From assembly GCA_016744775.1 (NCBI GenBank), contig JADGDS010000001.1, positions 853,508 to 917,507 on the forward strand: a DNA stretch of 64,000 bases, written 5' to 3'. This stretch comes from Candidatus Marithrix sp. Its GTDB lineage: Bacteria > Pseudomonadota > Gammaproteobacteria > Beggiatoales > Beggiatoaceae. Of this stretch, positions 8,757-18,140 are shown in pieces. A program made the position numbers and the translations under genes. Position 1 is the stretch's first letter, and every line of letters begins with the position of its first letter. The notes beneath the pieces were generated by a model, which was not told the DNA's origin, ran no database searches, and saw only the letters and a program-made list of their open reading frames with translations.

Positions 8757-9642
8757 TTATTCTGAAATTTCATAATTAACAGTACCCATTACTCCTTCTG
8801 AAGTTGTTAAATCTTTCTCTTCATAATCGCTGATTATGACACAAGAAATAAAAAACGGATCCGCCATACATAATTCATTGATTTGCATAGCAGTGTCATT
8901 AGTAATAGGCTCTTCATAAAATGAGGCATATTTATAGACTGCTTGTAAGCCTTCATCTTCTGTTAGGTATGGTGAAAAGCGTGTTTGTTTCAATCTACCT
9001 GCTTCTAAATATTTAGATATGACTTTTAATAGCCAACCAGCATAAGAGCCAGTTACTAGCATTGGTGCTACTTTTGATTCGGCAAGAGAGTGATAACTGC
9101 CAGCTAAAGTATCAATTGGTGCTTCTTTATAATGTTGATCGGGATATATATATTTTGTAATATTTTGAAATTCATCTAAAATGACTAAAATTCGTTGATC
9201 ATACAAATCTGCAAAACGATGTGGTGCAGTACAAGCAGTTTTCCACATTAAACCATGACTACCTCCAAGTTCTTTATTTTCAATTAGAAAGTCAACATCA
9301 TCAACTAAAGCTTTAATTGATTTACTGACACCAAATTCTCTGATCTCTTTTAAAGATAATGGTTGTTTTACAAGTTTAGGAGTTTGAGTAATAAAGGAAA
9401 TATATTGTGAAGCAAAAGCTCGGTAATATTTAATTGCCAAATCTGGATACCACATTTTATTTTCAGCAAAGTCAAAATAAAATGGAATAACTTCTTTATT
9501 TTCACTCCACAATTGGTTAAAAATCCGTTGCACAAAGCTGGTTTTGCCGCTTTTCCTTCTAGGTTGTTTATCCATTTGCCGAATTGTTTAAATTCTTTTT
9601 CTCGCCCAACTAATAAGTCTGGATCACCTAATTTGAAGTTTT
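8757..9642 (-). pseudogene. AAA family ATPase (archaeal-type/STAND-like), N-terminal part
   Basis: The N-terminal ATPase core of the broken gene. From 9637 the frame reads FKLGDPDLLVGREKEFKQFG, the usual lead-in. Near 9560 bases are lost and the frame changes, so that the open part starts as PRRKSGKTSFVQRIF, a Walker A (RRKSGKT) missing its preceding strand. Walker B is QRILVILDEFQN. Later LVTGSYAGWLL and a helical region follow the family pattern. The open frame ends at a TAA (8757) in the same frame as the next fragment. Four independent lesions across the gene indicate long-standing inactivity. In the family such ATPases are linked to defence or regulation, but substrates are not known. 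Confidence 0.65.
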
Positions 9643-9678
9643 TTTATTGTAGGGGGAATCCCTTGTGGTTGCCCTTAA

Positions 9679-9704
9679 CTTGACAGTTTTTAAAAACCTG
9701 TCAG
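9679..9704. repeat. Degenerate CCTGACAGG-type palindrome
   Basis: CTTGACAGTTTTTAAAAACCTGTCAG is a decayed copy of the dispersed palindrome seen intact at 17326-17359 and 35961-35995. It sits between the ATPase relic and the lipoprotein gene at 9711, just past the stop of the latter, where it could act as its terminator. Confidence 0.6.
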
Positions 9705-9710
9705 CTTTGG

Positions 9711-10319
9711 CTAACCAAGACAATACCAAATAACCTTGCTTAATTTATTAGTCTCTGAAAAAAATAAATGAACTTCTTCTTCAAAACCACCCTCAAATAC
9801 ATTCTGATAAACAAAATAACTATCTACTGATAACAATGGCTTTAAATGTTGTTTAACTTGATTTAATGACGAACCGATTCTAATATCACCGGGTAATTTA
9901 TATTCCTTTCCTGTTAAAGTAATATTAATTAATATATCTGAATCTTCTACCACTTCAGAATTTCTAATTATATATGCACTCAATTCAATACCATCAAAAA
10001 AGATTTTATGTAATTCATCTGTTTGTGATTTAACATAGGCATTAGTAAATTTTTCAACTTTAATATCTGTAGGATCACCTAAAATTTTAAAAACTGAGTC
10101 TAAATTACTTTCGCATTCTACTAATAATTTATTTTTAAAATATGGGTAAATTATGCCTTCTTCATTTTCTAATAATGGCATCGAAAAATCTACAATATTT
10201 TCTGATGTATCATTATCCTCACCATCACTTGATATTTTTTTATCTTTTTTGGAAGATTCAATTAATGCACAGGAGTTAATAAATATTGTTAGAATAAACA
10301 AGAAGGCAAGTTGTTTCAT
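9711..10319 (-). CDS. Hypothetical lipoprotein
   Basis: A 202-residue protein with a clear type II signal: hydrophobic MKQLAFLFILTIFINSC, with the lipobox cysteine at 17, then a charged, Ser/Asp/Lys-rich linker (residues 21-42). The mature part (about 45-202) is not recognised. It contains FKILGDPTDIKVEKF and GDIRIGSSLNQVKQHLKPLL, a pattern resembling the strand-helix repeats of BamE/SmpA-like or pyrroline-type small lipoprotein domains (GD-P and G-S-hydrophobic motifs), but the match is loose. The reading frame is intact, unlike those on its left. It is monocistronic by spacing. Confidence 0.7.
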   Translation of the reverse strand: MKQLAFLFILTIFINSCALIESSKKDKKISSDGEDNDTSENIVDFSMPLLENEEGIIYPYFKNKLLVECESNLDSVFKILGDPTDIKVEKFTNAYVKSQTDELHKIFFDGIELSAYIIRNSEVVEDSDILINITLTGKEYKLPGDIRIGSSLNQVKQHLKPLLSVDSYFVYQNVFEGGFEEEVHLFFSETNKLSKVIWYCLG

Positions 10320-10387
10320 GGCTGATATCCAGTTTTATAAATCTCATTATTATGTATGACTCTAATTTTCTAATTATTAGCGATAAA

Positions 10388-10406
10388 GTGCAAGTAAAAC
10401 TTGCAC
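10388..10406. terminator. Hairpin downstream of folE2
   Basis: GTGCAAGT, AAA and ACTTGCAC form a perfect hairpin 15 bases beyond the folE2 stop. It is the likely end of the yjbQ-rdgC-mtnA-dxs-folE2 transcript, although the T-run in the leftward sense is short. Confidence 0.5.
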
Positions 10407-10420
10407 ATTACTACTAAAAA

Positions 10421-11215
10421 TTATGAGATTTTATCGTTTTTTATCATAGCATAAGCAGAGTGATTGTGAATAGATTCAAAATTTTCAGATTCAACAACAT
10501 AAGAAGATATTCGATTTTCATCATTTAATTTAGTGGCAATATCACGTACTATATCTTCTACAAATTTAGGATGATCATAAGCATATTCAGTTACATACTT
10601 CTCATCTGGGCGTTTTAAAAGACCATATAATTCGCATGATGCTTGTTGTTCAACTATATCAATAATATCTTCTATCCACAAAAAGCCATTGGTTTTAGCG
10701 GTAATTGTTACATGAGAACGTTGGTTATGGGCACCATAATCAGATATTTTTTTAGAACATGGGCATAAACTGGTTACAGGCACCACAATTTTCAGCGTTA
10801 TTGATGGTGAACCATTTGTTATATCTCCAAGAAATGTAACATCATAATCTAATAGGCTTTTAACACCAGAAACTGGGGCTGATTTTCTGATAAAATAAGG
10901 AAAATTCATTTCAACATGCCCAGAATCAGCCTCTAAACGTTCAATCATTTCTGTGAGCATTTGCTTAAACGATTGTAGAGTAATTTCATGCTCATTTTCA
11001 TTTAAAATTTCCACAAATCGAGACATATGTGTGCCTTTAAAATTATGTGGTAAATTTACATACATATTGAAATTCGCAATCGTATTTTGATCTCCACCAG
11101 CGCGTTCCTTAATACACACTGGATATTTTATATCCTTAATACCTACTTTATCAATTGCAAGGTGGCGCGTATCAGCACTACTTTGAACATCAGGTATTGT
11201 CACTGGTTTATTCAT
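10421..11215 (-). CDS. folE2: GTP cyclohydrolase FolE2 (type IB)
   Basis: Converts GTP to 7,8-dihydroneopterin triphosphate, the first step of folate (and queuosine) biosynthesis. The protein is 264 residues, as usual for COG1469. It opens with the family N terminus [19 protein letters not shown], and the active-site cysteine lies in [21 protein letters not shown], the hallmark that separates FolE2 from the zinc-dependent FolE. FolE2 accepts metals other than zinc, so it is often used or induced under zinc limitation. Here it sits at the end of a five-gene leftward operon, one base after dxs, so constitutive expression seems likely. No folE is in the window. Confidence 0.95.
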   Translation of the reverse strand: MNKPVTIPDVQSSADTRHLAIDKVGIKDIKYPVCIKERAGGDQNTIANFNMYVNLPHNFKGTHMSRFVEILNENEHEITLQSFKQMLTEMIERLEADSGHVEMNFPYFIRKSAPVSGVKSLLDYDVTFLGDITNGSPSITLKIVVPVTSLCPCSKKISDYGAHNQRSHVTITAKTNGFLWIEDIIDIVEQQASCELYGLLKRPDEKYVTEYAYDHPKFVEDIVRDIATKLNDENRISSYVVESENFESIHNHSAYAMIKNDKIS

Positions 11216-11216
11216 A

Positions 11217-13073
11217 CTATAAATCCTCTTTATACATCTTTTTAATTGAACGTATTATTCCTGCTGCATTTAAACCGCATTCTGCTAATAAAGCGTCAGA
11301 TTGCCCATGATCAATAAAGCGATCAGGTAAACCTAAATTTAATACAGGAATTGAATTTGCTTGTGCTTGTAAATATTCATTTACTGCACTACCAGCACCG
11401 CCCATAATTACATTTTCTTCTATAGTTACTAATAATTGATGTTGTTGCGTCATTTGCATTAGCATTTCGATATCTAATGGCTTAATAAAACGCATATTAA
11501 CAACGCTTGCATCTAATATTTCTGCCGCTTCTAATGCAGTTTTTAACAATGTTCCAAATACTAATAAGGCAATTTTTTTGCCTTTACGACGTAATTCTGC
11601 TTTAGCTATTGGTATAGTTGTTAATGCCTTATCAACTGCGATACCAACACCACTGCCACGTGGATAACGCACTGCGCTTGGTCCATTATGTTTAAACCCT
11701 GTTGTGAACATTTGCCGACATTCATTTTCATCAGCAGGCACCATCAACAATATATTGGGGATGCAGCGTAAATAAGAAAGATCAAAAAGACCTGAATGAG
11801 TAGGGCCATCCGCACCAACTAAACCGGCACGATCAATTGCAAATAATACGGGTAAATTCTGTATCGCCACATCATGTATTAATTGATCATAAGCGCGTTG
11901 TAAAAATGTTGAATAAATTGCAAGCACTGGCTTTAAACCTTCGCAAGCTAAACCAGCGGCTAAGGTGACACTATGTTGTTCGGCAATGCCAACATCAAAA
12001 TATCTATCTGGATAACGTTTGGAAAATTCAACTAAGCCAGAACCTTCACGCATTGCAGGTGTAATACCAACTAAACGTTCTTCTTCAGCAGCCATATCAC
12101 ATAACCAATCGCTAAAAATTTGCGTATAACTTGGTGCGCCAGCAGACTTGCTTAACATTTTTCCAGTTTCAGGATCAAAAGCAGTTACACCATGATAAGC
12201 ACATGGATTTTCCTCTGCATTTGGATAACCTTTGCCTTTTTGAGTAACTATATGTAAAAACTGTGGACCTTTTAGATTTTTGACATTTTTTAATGTAGTT
12301 ACTAAACTTGATAAATTATGTCCATCAATCGGACCAATATAGTTAAAACCTAATTCCTCAAATAAAGTACCGGGTACAACCATGCCTTTGACATGTTCTT
12401 CAGTACGTCTTGCGAATTTTTTTACAGTTGGAAGGCGTGTAAGTATATGTTTACTGCCTTCACGCATTGACGTATATAAGGGGCTTGATAATACTTTAGC
12501 TAAATAATTTGATAAGCCACCTACATTTTCTGAGATTGACATATCATTATCATTTAATATAACTAATAGATTTGCATCTAAATCACCAGCATGGTTTAAA
12601 GCCTCAAAAGCCATACCGGCAGTTAAAGCACCGTCGCCGATTACCGCTACAACTTGATCATTTAAACCTAATTGGCGTTTGGCAATTGCCATTCCTAAAG
12701 CGGCACTTATAGAAGTGCTTGAATGCCCAACGCCAAAAGCGTCATAAATACTTTCGCTACGTTTAGGGAATCCAGCAATTCCTTTAGCTTGGCGTATGCC
12801 AGACATGGCTTCACGTCTGCCAGTTAAAATTTTATGAGGATAACTTTGATGCCCTACATCCCATACTATACGGTCATCAGGAGTATTAAAGACATAATGC
12901 AAAGCAATTGTCAATTCTACAACACCTAAATTTGATGCAAAATGTCCGCCAGTACGACTTAAGGTTTCTATTAAAAATTGGCGTAATTCTATAGCTAATT
13001 GTAATAATTCATTTTCTGATAATTCACGTAGTTGAGTTGGAAAGTCAATTTTTTCTAAAAGAGGATATTGCAT
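11217..13073 (-). CDS. dxs: 1-deoxy-D-xylulose-5-phosphate synthase
   Basis: First enzyme of the MEP pathway to isoprenoids; also feeds thiamine and pyridoxal synthesis. It condenses pyruvate and glyceraldehyde 3-phosphate with thiamine diphosphate. At 618 residues the length is normal. Seen are [16 protein letters not shown], the ThDP/Mg motif [18 protein letters not shown] with NDNDMS, the central YIGPIDGHN, and the transketolase pyrimidine domain [17 protein letters not shown], then a C-terminal domain with FIKPLDIEM. It overlaps the 3' end of mtnA by 29 bases and is separated from folE2 by one base, so the two are translationally coupled. Confidence 0.97.
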   Translation of the reverse strand: MQYPLLEKIDFPTQLRELSENELLQLAIELRQFLIETLSRTGGHFASNLGVVELTIALHYVFNTPDDRIVWDVGHQSYPHKILTGRREAMSGIRQAKGIAGFPKRSESIYDAFGVGHSSTSISAALGMAIAKRQLGLNDQVVAVIGDGALTAGMAFEALNHAGDLDANLLVILNDNDMSISENVGGLSNYLAKVLSSPLYTSMREGSKHILTRLPTVKKFARRTEEHVKGMVVPGTLFEELGFNYIGPIDGHNLSSLVTTLKNVKNLKGPQFLHIVTQKGKGYPNAEENPCAYHGVTAFDPETGKMLSKSAGAPSYTQIFSDWLCDMAAEEERLVGITPAMREGSGLVEFSKRYPDRYFDVGIAEQHSVTLAAGLACEGLKPVLAIYSTFLQRAYDQLIHDVAIQNLPVLFAIDRAGLVGADGPTHSGLFDLSYLRCIPNILLMVPADENECRQMFTTGFKHNGPSAVRYPRGSGVGIAVDKALTTIPIAKAELRRKGKKIALLVFGTLLKTALEAAEILDASVVNMRFIKPLDIEMLMQMTQQHQLLVTIEENVIMGGAGSAVNEYLQAQANSIPVLNLGLPDRFIDHGQSDALLAECGLNAAGIIRSIKKMYKEDL

Positions 13074-14067
13074 TTGGTTCTATAACTGCTTGTTCAGTGA
13101 CAATAACATCTACCAAGGCGGCAGGCGTAACATCAAATGATGGATTCCATGCCTTTGCACCTTTTGGAGCAATAGCTAAATTATTTATTGTGAGAATTTC
13201 TTCACTGGGGCGTTGTTCAATTGTGATTTGATCACCTGAACTTAAATTCATATCTATAGTAGATGTAGGTGCTACAACCATGAATTTAATATTGTGTTGA
13301 CGTGCTAAAACTGCTAAACTATATGTACCAATTTTATTCGCAACATCGCCATTAGCGGTAATACGATCAGCTCCGACAATGATCCAGTCTATTCGTTGTT
13401 GTTTCATTAAATTGGCGGCGGCACTGTCAGCTAACAAGGTAACAGGAATATTATCTTGTAATAATTCCCAAGCTGTTAAACGTGTGCCTTGTAACCAAGG
13501 GCGTGTTTCATCAGCATAAACTTCGCTGATTTTACCTGCTGCATATGCACTACGAATTACACCTAAAGCGGTGCCATAACCACCAGTTGCTAATGCACCT
13601 GCATTACAATGAGTTAAAACTCGACAATTTTCTGGTAATAAAGCGGCTCCTAATTCACCCATACGATGATTTGCATCAATATCTTCTTGTTGAATGGCTT
13701 GTGCTTCTTCTAGTAAGATTGCTACTGAATTATTAGTTATTTTGGTTTGCATTCGTTGTAATGCCCAAACTAAATTTACCGCAGTAGGGCGTGCTTTAGC
13801 CAATGTTTCTATATCAGTTTGAATTATTGTTTGCCAATTATTAGGGTCATTTTTATAAGCGGCTTTGGCGGCTAAGACTACGCCATAAGCGGCAGTTATA
13901 CCAATTGCCGGTGCGCCACGCACTACCATATCTTTAATTGCCTGTGCTACCTCGGTAGCAGTTTTTAGAATTAAAGTATGGTGTTTATTTGGTAATAGAC
14001 GCTGATCTAATAAATGTAATTGGTCTAATTCCCAATAAACAGCGCGTAATTTAGAGCATTTTTTCAT
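13045..14067 (-). CDS. mtnA: S-methyl-5-thioribose-1-phosphate isomerase
   Basis: Methionine-salvage enzyme that isomerises 5-methylthioribose 1-phosphate to the ribulose form. Belongs to the eIF2B-alpha/MtnA fold. Visible motifs are [14 protein letters not shown], the catalytic cysteine in [15 protein letters not shown] and the aspartate in [20 protein letters not shown]. The open frame reaches 14100, but the natural start is the ATG at 14067 ([14 protein letters not shown]) or the one at 14079, both just after GGAGGAGAGG within the end of rdgC. I give the 14067 start (340 residues). The other salvage genes (mtnB, C, D) are not in the window. Confidence 0.93.
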   Translation of the reverse strand: MKKCSKLRAVYWELDQLHLLDQRLLPNKHHTLILKTATEVAQAIKDMVVRGAPAIGITAAYGVVLAAKAAYKNDPNNWQTIIQTDIETLAKARPTAVNLVWALQRMQTKITNNSVAILLEEAQAIQQEDIDANHRMGELGAALLPENCRVLTHCNAGALATGGYGTALGVIRSAYAAGKISEVYADETRPWLQGTRLTAWELLQDNIPVTLLADSAAANLMKQQRIDWIIVGADRITANGDVANKIGTYSLAVLARQHNIKFMVVAPTSTIDMNLSSGDQITIEQRPSEEILTINNLAIAPKGAKAWNPSFDVTPAALVDVIVTEQAVIEPNAISSFRKN

Positions 14068-14980
14068 AAGTTTCTTCATCCTCTCCTCCAAACACTTCAA
14101 ATAAGCTTTTAATAAAAGGCACTAATTCTGAATTCATTATTATGAAATCAGCATCAAATTGTTGCGCCTTGGTTTCGGCATTATTGTCATCTAGTTGAGT
14201 TTGAATTAAGTCTGAAAATTGTAAGCGTCTAATTACTAATTCGTCATCTAGTATTAAATTGAAACGTTGGTTCCATTCTAAGGCTAGGCGTGTTACTAAT
14301 TTTCCAGCGGCTAAATGTCCTTGCATTTCTTCTGCGAATAAGTCTTGACGCTTACAATTTACCACTGCTCCTTCTTCTGAAATATCGGTTAATACGCAAG
14401 CGTCAGCCAATTCAAAAATCGCAGGGCATTGATTTTCTTTTATTAACCATTGCGTCATAGTTTGCGCTGGATTATTTTTCATTTTTGGAGACACTACCGG
14501 CAAACTACCTAGAGTTTGACGTAAAAAACTAGTAAATTCTTCTGCGCGTTTACGACTTGATGTATCAATTATTAGCCAAGCATTATCTATATCAATATAA
14601 GCAAATTGATAGTTAGAACGTGAAAAAGCGCGTGGTATTAAGTCTAATAAGACTTGTTCACGAATGTCAGCTTTTTCGGCTTTACGTACTTTTCGCATTT
14701 GTTGATTTTCAATTTCTTCAACTTTATCGTTGACAAAATCGCGAATTACAGACGCTGGTAATATTTTTTCTTCTTTACGTGCAGTCAACATAATACAGTT
14801 GTTTGCAATATGTACTAAGGATTCACTATCATTACCCAATGGTGGAACCCAGCCAATACTTTCCATTTCCATGCTGCCGGCTGGATGAAAAGCTGCTTCT
14901 GTTAATTTTTCCTCTAATTCTTCTGCTGATAAAGTAAAAGGTTTTAAAAAACGAAATATATGTATATTTTTGAACCACAT
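14051..14980 (-). CDS. rdgC: Recombination-associated protein RdgC
   Basis: A nucleoid-associated, ring-forming DNA-binding protein of beta- and gammaproteobacteria that can limit RecA access to DNA. The 309-residue length and the N terminus [11 protein letters not shown], followed by [13 protein letters not shown] and later the [13 protein letters not shown] motif, are typical. It lies between yjbQ and mtnA: its start is eight bases after yjbQ and its 3' end contains the Shine-Dalgarno and start of mtnA. The frame is complete and shows no odd residues. Confidence 0.95.
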   Translation of the reverse strand: MWFKNIHIFRFLKPFTLSAEELEEKLTEAAFHPAGSMEMESIGWVPPLGNDSESLVHIANNCIMLTARKEEKILPASVIRDFVNDKVEEIENQQMRKVRKAEKADIREQVLLDLIPRAFSRSNYQFAYIDIDNAWLIIDTSSRKRAEEFTSFLRQTLGSLPVVSPKMKNNPAQTMTQWLIKENQCPAIFELADACVLTDISEEGAVVNCKRQDLFAEEMQGHLAAGKLVTRLALEWNQRFNLILDDELVIRRLQFSDLIQTQLDDNNAETKAQQFDADFIIMNSELVPFIKSLFEVFGGEDEETYEKML

Positions 14981-14988
14981 TTAACAAA

Positions 14989-15399
14989 TTATCCTTGTAA
15001 TATATGAATGATAATAGAACGTTGATCTATATCATGACGATGTTCCCATAGAAATATACCTTGCCAAGTGCCAAGTGCTAATTTGCCATTTACTATAGGA
15101 ATTGTTAGGTTTACTGCGGTTAAGGCAGTTTTTATATGAGCTGGCATGTCATCTAAACCTTCGAGTCGATGCGTATATAAAGCATCACCTTCTGGCACTA
15201 GACGATTTAACCAATGTTCTAAATCTCTTAATACTGATGGATCAGCATTTTCTTGAATTAGCAAACTGGCTGAAGTGTGTTGTATAAATAGTGTACACAA
15301 ACCTTCGCTAATATCAGCCTCATTAACCACATTCACAACTTGTGGAGTGATTTCAAATAATTTTTGATGAGCTGTATTTAGTTTTATTGTTTTAATCAT
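14989..15399 (-). CDS. YjbQ/UPF0047 family protein
   Basis: A 136-residue protein of the YjbQ family, some members of which show low thiamine-phosphate synthase activity; the physiological role is unsettled. The family signatures are SEGLCTLFIQHTSASLLIQENADPSV, read here in two parts, then HLEG-like RLEGLDDMPAHIKTAL and the C-terminal LGTWQGIFLWEHR with the conserved histidine. It is the first gene of the leftward five-gene operon. A palindromic repeat at 15412-15443 lies just upstream, between it and uup. Confidence 0.92.
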   Translation of the reverse strand: MIKTIKLNTAHQKLFEITPQVVNVVNEADISEGLCTLFIQHTSASLLIQENADPSVLRDLEHWLNRLVPEGDALYTHRLEGLDDMPAHIKTALTAVNLTIPIVNGKLALGTWQGIFLWEHRHDIDQRSIIIHILQG

Positions 15400-15411
15400 A
15401 TCAATTATTTA

Positions 15412-15443
15412 TCTCGTTCCCACGCTGGAGCGTGGGAACGAGA
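15412..15443. repeat. CTCGTTCCCACGCT palindrome
   Basis: A perfect 15-base inverted repeat (TCTCGTTCCCACGCT and complement) around a GG centre, filling the space between uup and yjbQ. The same arms bound the larger element at 47839-47960. Palindromes of this sequence are frequent in large sulfur bacteria and cyanobacteria. Lying after the uup stop and before yjbQ, it may terminate or attenuate read-through. Confidence 0.85.
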
Positions 15444-15449
15444 AATGAA

Positions 15450-17297
15450 TTATTCTAATTCTTCCCAACGTTGATAGCAGTGTTGCAATTCTGATTCTAT
15501 CTCTTTTAGACGTGCTAAGGTTTTATTCATTGCTGATTGGTCGGCTTGATAAAATTTTGGATCATTAGTTTGTTCTTGTAATTCAGTCTGTTCTGTTTCT
15601 AGTTTTTCTATTTGTGCTGGTAGTTTTGATAGTTCGCGTTGTTGGTTATAATTTAATTTTTGGGTTTTGTTTGTGGTTTTTTTAGTGGTTTTTTTATTGA
15701 CTTTTTTCTCTGGTGATTTTTTAGGTATGTCTTGGTATCCACCAACATATTCATTAATAATAGCATTACCTTCAAATACGATACTGGAAGTTACTACATT
15801 ATCTAAAAAGCGTCTATCATGACTTACTAATAGTAAGGTGCCGGGGTAGTTTAGTAATAATTCTTCTAGTAATTCTAATGATTCTACGTCTAAGTCATTT
15901 GTTGGTTCATCTAATACTAGTACATTGGCGGATTTGGTAAATAGTCGTGCTAGTAATAGGCGATTACGTTCTCCACCTGAAAGGGATTTTACTGGTGAGC
16001 GTGCGCGTGCTGGAGCAAATAAAAAATCACTCAAATAAGACATGATATGTTTTTTTTGATCATTAATGGTAATAAAATCTTGCCCTTGAGCTACTGAATC
16101 TACTACTGTTTCTTCCAGATTTAATTGATCACGCAATTGGTCAAAATAGGCAATACTTAGTTTGGTGCCATGTTTAACAGTGCCGCTATCAGGTGCAATT
16201 TCACCTAGTAAGATTTTTAGTAAGGTGGTTTTACCTACACCATTACCACCAATTAAGCCAATTTTATCTCCTCGCATAATTACTGTGGAGAAGTCTTTTA
16301 TTAATGGGGTATTTTGATAAGACTTATTAATGTTTTCTGCTTCAATAACTATACGCCCTGATGATTCTCCAGCTTCGACTTTTAATTTTACTTTGCCTAG
16401 CTGTTCACGACGTTGTCCACGTTCTTCACGTAGTTTTTTTAATGATCTTACTCGTCCTTCATTACGAGTGCGACGCGCTTTTATGCCTTGACGAATCCAT
16501 ATTTCTTCTTGGGCTAATTTTTTGTCAAATTTTGCTGCTTGAATTGCTTCAGCGGCTAGATTTGCCTGTTTTTGACGCAGATAAGTTGCATAATCACCGG
16601 GATAACTAGTTAATTGCCCTCTGTCTAGTTCTATTATACGAGTAGCTAGACGCTGCATAAATTCTCTATCATGGCTGATAAATAATAATCCTCCATTAAA
16701 TTCTAGTAGAATTTGTTCTAACCATGCGATTGCTTCAATATCTAAATGATTGGTTGGCTCATCTAATAATAATAAATCTGGTTCAGTTACTAAGGCTTGT
16801 GCTAAAGCAACGCGCCGCTGCCATCCACCAGATAAGCTAGAAATTTTTTGATCAGCGGGTAATTGCAAGCGCGATAATATGGTTTCGACTCGTTGTTCCA
16901 AACTCCAACCATCTTCAGCTTCTATCTGCTGTTGTACAATTTCTAATTTTTTTAATAAACTGTCATCAGTAGCAATAGCCTGTACGATTTCATGATATTC
17001 ATTAACTAAATCTCCAATTTTTCCTAAACCTTGAGCTACAGCATAAAAAATAGTATCATTAGGATTAAATACCGGATTCTGATTTAACAAAGCTATTCGA
17101 CAAGCAGTTTTATATTCAATTTTACCTTTGTCAGGATGTAAATCTTTATTTATTAATTTTAGTAAGGTAGATTTGCCCTCACCATTACGCCCAATTAAGC
17201 AAACACGCTCAGCTTTTTCTATACGCACATTTACATTGTCTAATAGCGCAACATGCCCGAAGGCGATAGATACATTATCTATATTAATTAATGACAT
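15450..17297 (-). CDS. uup: ABC-F family ATPase Uup
   Basis: A soluble ABC-F protein with two fused ATPase domains and no membrane segment; acts on ribosomes and affects precise transposon excision. At 615 residues it has Walker A GRNGEGKST (about 36-44) with signature SSLSGGWQRRVALAQAL, then a second Walker A GGNGVGKTT with LSGGERNRLLLARL; Walker B motifs are LLLDEPTNHLD and LVLDEPTNDLD. The inter-domain linker is rich in Arg/Glu. The last 90 residues are a Lys/Thr-rich stretch and a coiled coil (KLPAQIEKLETEQTELQ), the DNA-binding C-terminal domain that marks Uup. It is divergent from ccmA. Confidence 0.95.
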   Translation of the reverse strand: MSLINIDNVSIAFGHVALLDNVNVRIEKAERVCLIGRNGEGKSTLLKLINKDLHPDKGKIEYKTACRIALLNQNPVFNPNDTIFYAVAQGLGKIGDLVNEYHEIVQAIATDDSLLKKLEIVQQQIEAEDGWSLEQRVETILSRLQLPADQKISSLSGGWQRRVALAQALVTEPDLLLLDEPTNHLDIEAIAWLEQILLEFNGGLLFISHDREFMQRLATRIIELDRGQLTSYPGDYATYLRQKQANLAAEAIQAAKFDKKLAQEEIWIRQGIKARRTRNEGRVRSLKKLREERGQRREQLGKVKLKVEAGESSGRIVIEAENINKSYQNTPLIKDFSTVIMRGDKIGLIGGNGVGKTTLLKILLGEIAPDSGTVKHGTKLSIAYFDQLRDQLNLEETVVDSVAQGQDFITINDQKKHIMSYLSDFLFAPARARSPVKSLSGGERNRLLLARLFTKSANVLVLDEPTNDLDVESLELLEELLLNYPGTLLLVSHDRRFLDNVVTSSIVFEGNAIINEYVGGYQDIPKKSPEKKVNKKTTKKTTNKTQKLNYNQQRELSKLPAQIEKLETEQTELQEQTNDPKFYQADQSAMNKTLARLKEIESELQHCYQRWEELE

Positions 17298-17325
17298 TAA
17301 GTCTCCAAAAAACCTGATACTAAAA

Positions 17326-17359
17326 AAACCTGACAGGTTTTTTTAAACCTGTCAGGTTT
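17326..17359. repeat. AAACCTGACAGGTTT palindrome
   Basis: Perfect 15-base arms around TTTT, between the divergent starts of uup and ccmA. It lies in a promoter region and so is not a terminator in either direction. The same element occurs at 35961-35995 and, decayed, at 9679-9704. An isolated half-like AACCTGATA lies just to its left. Confidence 0.85.
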
Positions 17360-17416
17360 AGACTGTGTCAAGTATATCAATTAGTCTGATTCAATTCATT
17401 ATTATTATAATACAAT

Positions 17417-18031
17417 ATGAAAAACACTTTAAAAATTGAAAATTTACAATGTATCCGCGATGATAGAATTTTATTTGAAAATTTAAATTTCTCTATCTCA
17501 AATGGGCAATTATTACAAATTGAAGGTAATAATGGTTGTGGTAAAACCAGCTTATTGCGTATTTTATGCGGTATAAGTTTATCTGCTGATGGTTTAGTTT
17601 TATGGAATGAGAAAAATATTCAAGAAAATAAATCTACTTTCTATAGCAACTTACTTTATATTGGACATAATAATGGCGTAAAAAGAGATTTAACACCCTT
17701 AGAAAATTTAGCAATAGCACGCGCCTTGGCTAGCAATCCAAGCTCTATCGAATTAGAAGAAGCACTTGATAAAGTAGGCTTATATGGATTTGAAGACGTA
17801 GCCACAGGAACATTATCAGCCGGGCAACAGCGTAGGGTTGCCCTAGCGCGTTTATTCATCAATAAAGCAGCTTTATGGATACTTGACGAACCCTTTACTG
17901 CGCTCGATAAAACTGCGGTAGCAGACTTAGAAAAACTATTAGATGAACATGCACAACAAGGCGGTATGGCAATTCTAACCTCACATCATCATATTAAATG
18001 TCAATATTTGAATTCTCTTCATTTGGGCTAA
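17417..18031 (+). CDS. ccmA: Heme exporter ATP-binding protein CcmA (orphan)
   Basis: The ATPase subunit of the CcmABCD machinery of system I cytochrome c maturation, which releases holo-CcmE. It has 204 residues, the normal length. Walker A is GNNGCGKTSLL, the signature LSAGQQRRVALARLF and Walker B LWILDEPFTALD; the region IGHNNGVKRDLTPLENL is characteristic of CcmA. In most gammaproteobacteria ccmA is followed directly by ccmB. Here a MITE-like repeat and recB follow instead, so the rest of the operon must lie elsewhere or was displaced. Confidence 0.88.
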   Translation: MKNTLKIENLQCIRDDRILFENLNFSISNGQLLQIEGNNGCGKTSLLRILCGISLSADGLVLWNEKNIQENKSTFYSNLLYIGHNNGVKRDLTPLENLAIARALASNPSSIELEEALDKVGLYGFEDVATGTLSAGQQRRVALARLFINKAALWILDEPFTALDKTAVADLEKLLDEHAQQGGMAILTSHHHIKCQYLNSLHLG

Positions 18032-18041
18032 TGATCAAAAT

Positions 18042-18122
18042 AACTACAGGGATTGCATGTAAGCAAGGATAAAACTCCAGACTTTACAACAACATCCATG
18101 CTAAAATACAATCCCTGTAGTT
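18042..18122. mobile_element. MITE-like repeat, AACTACAGGGATTGCAT family, copy 1
   Basis: Terminal inverted repeats (AACTACAGGGATTGCATGTA at the left; the complementary CAATCCCTGTAGTT at the right) enclose 81 bases, with a second inner pairing between AGCAAGGAT and ATCCATGCT. It lies between ccmA and recB. Other copies are at 24736-24807, 44350-44380 (one arm) and 44890-44988. It is non-coding. The copy near 24736 has the same position relative to a recB 5' relic, so the repeat was copied along with recB. Confidence 0.8.
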
Positions 18123-18140
18123 CTTTACCAACCAACCAAA

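Noticed and set aside
15412-15443. Palindromic repeats considered as CRISPR repeats or operators
   Set aside because: Solitary and perfectly palindromic, not spaced in arrays; they behave as dispersed repeats. No CRISPR array is visible in the window.
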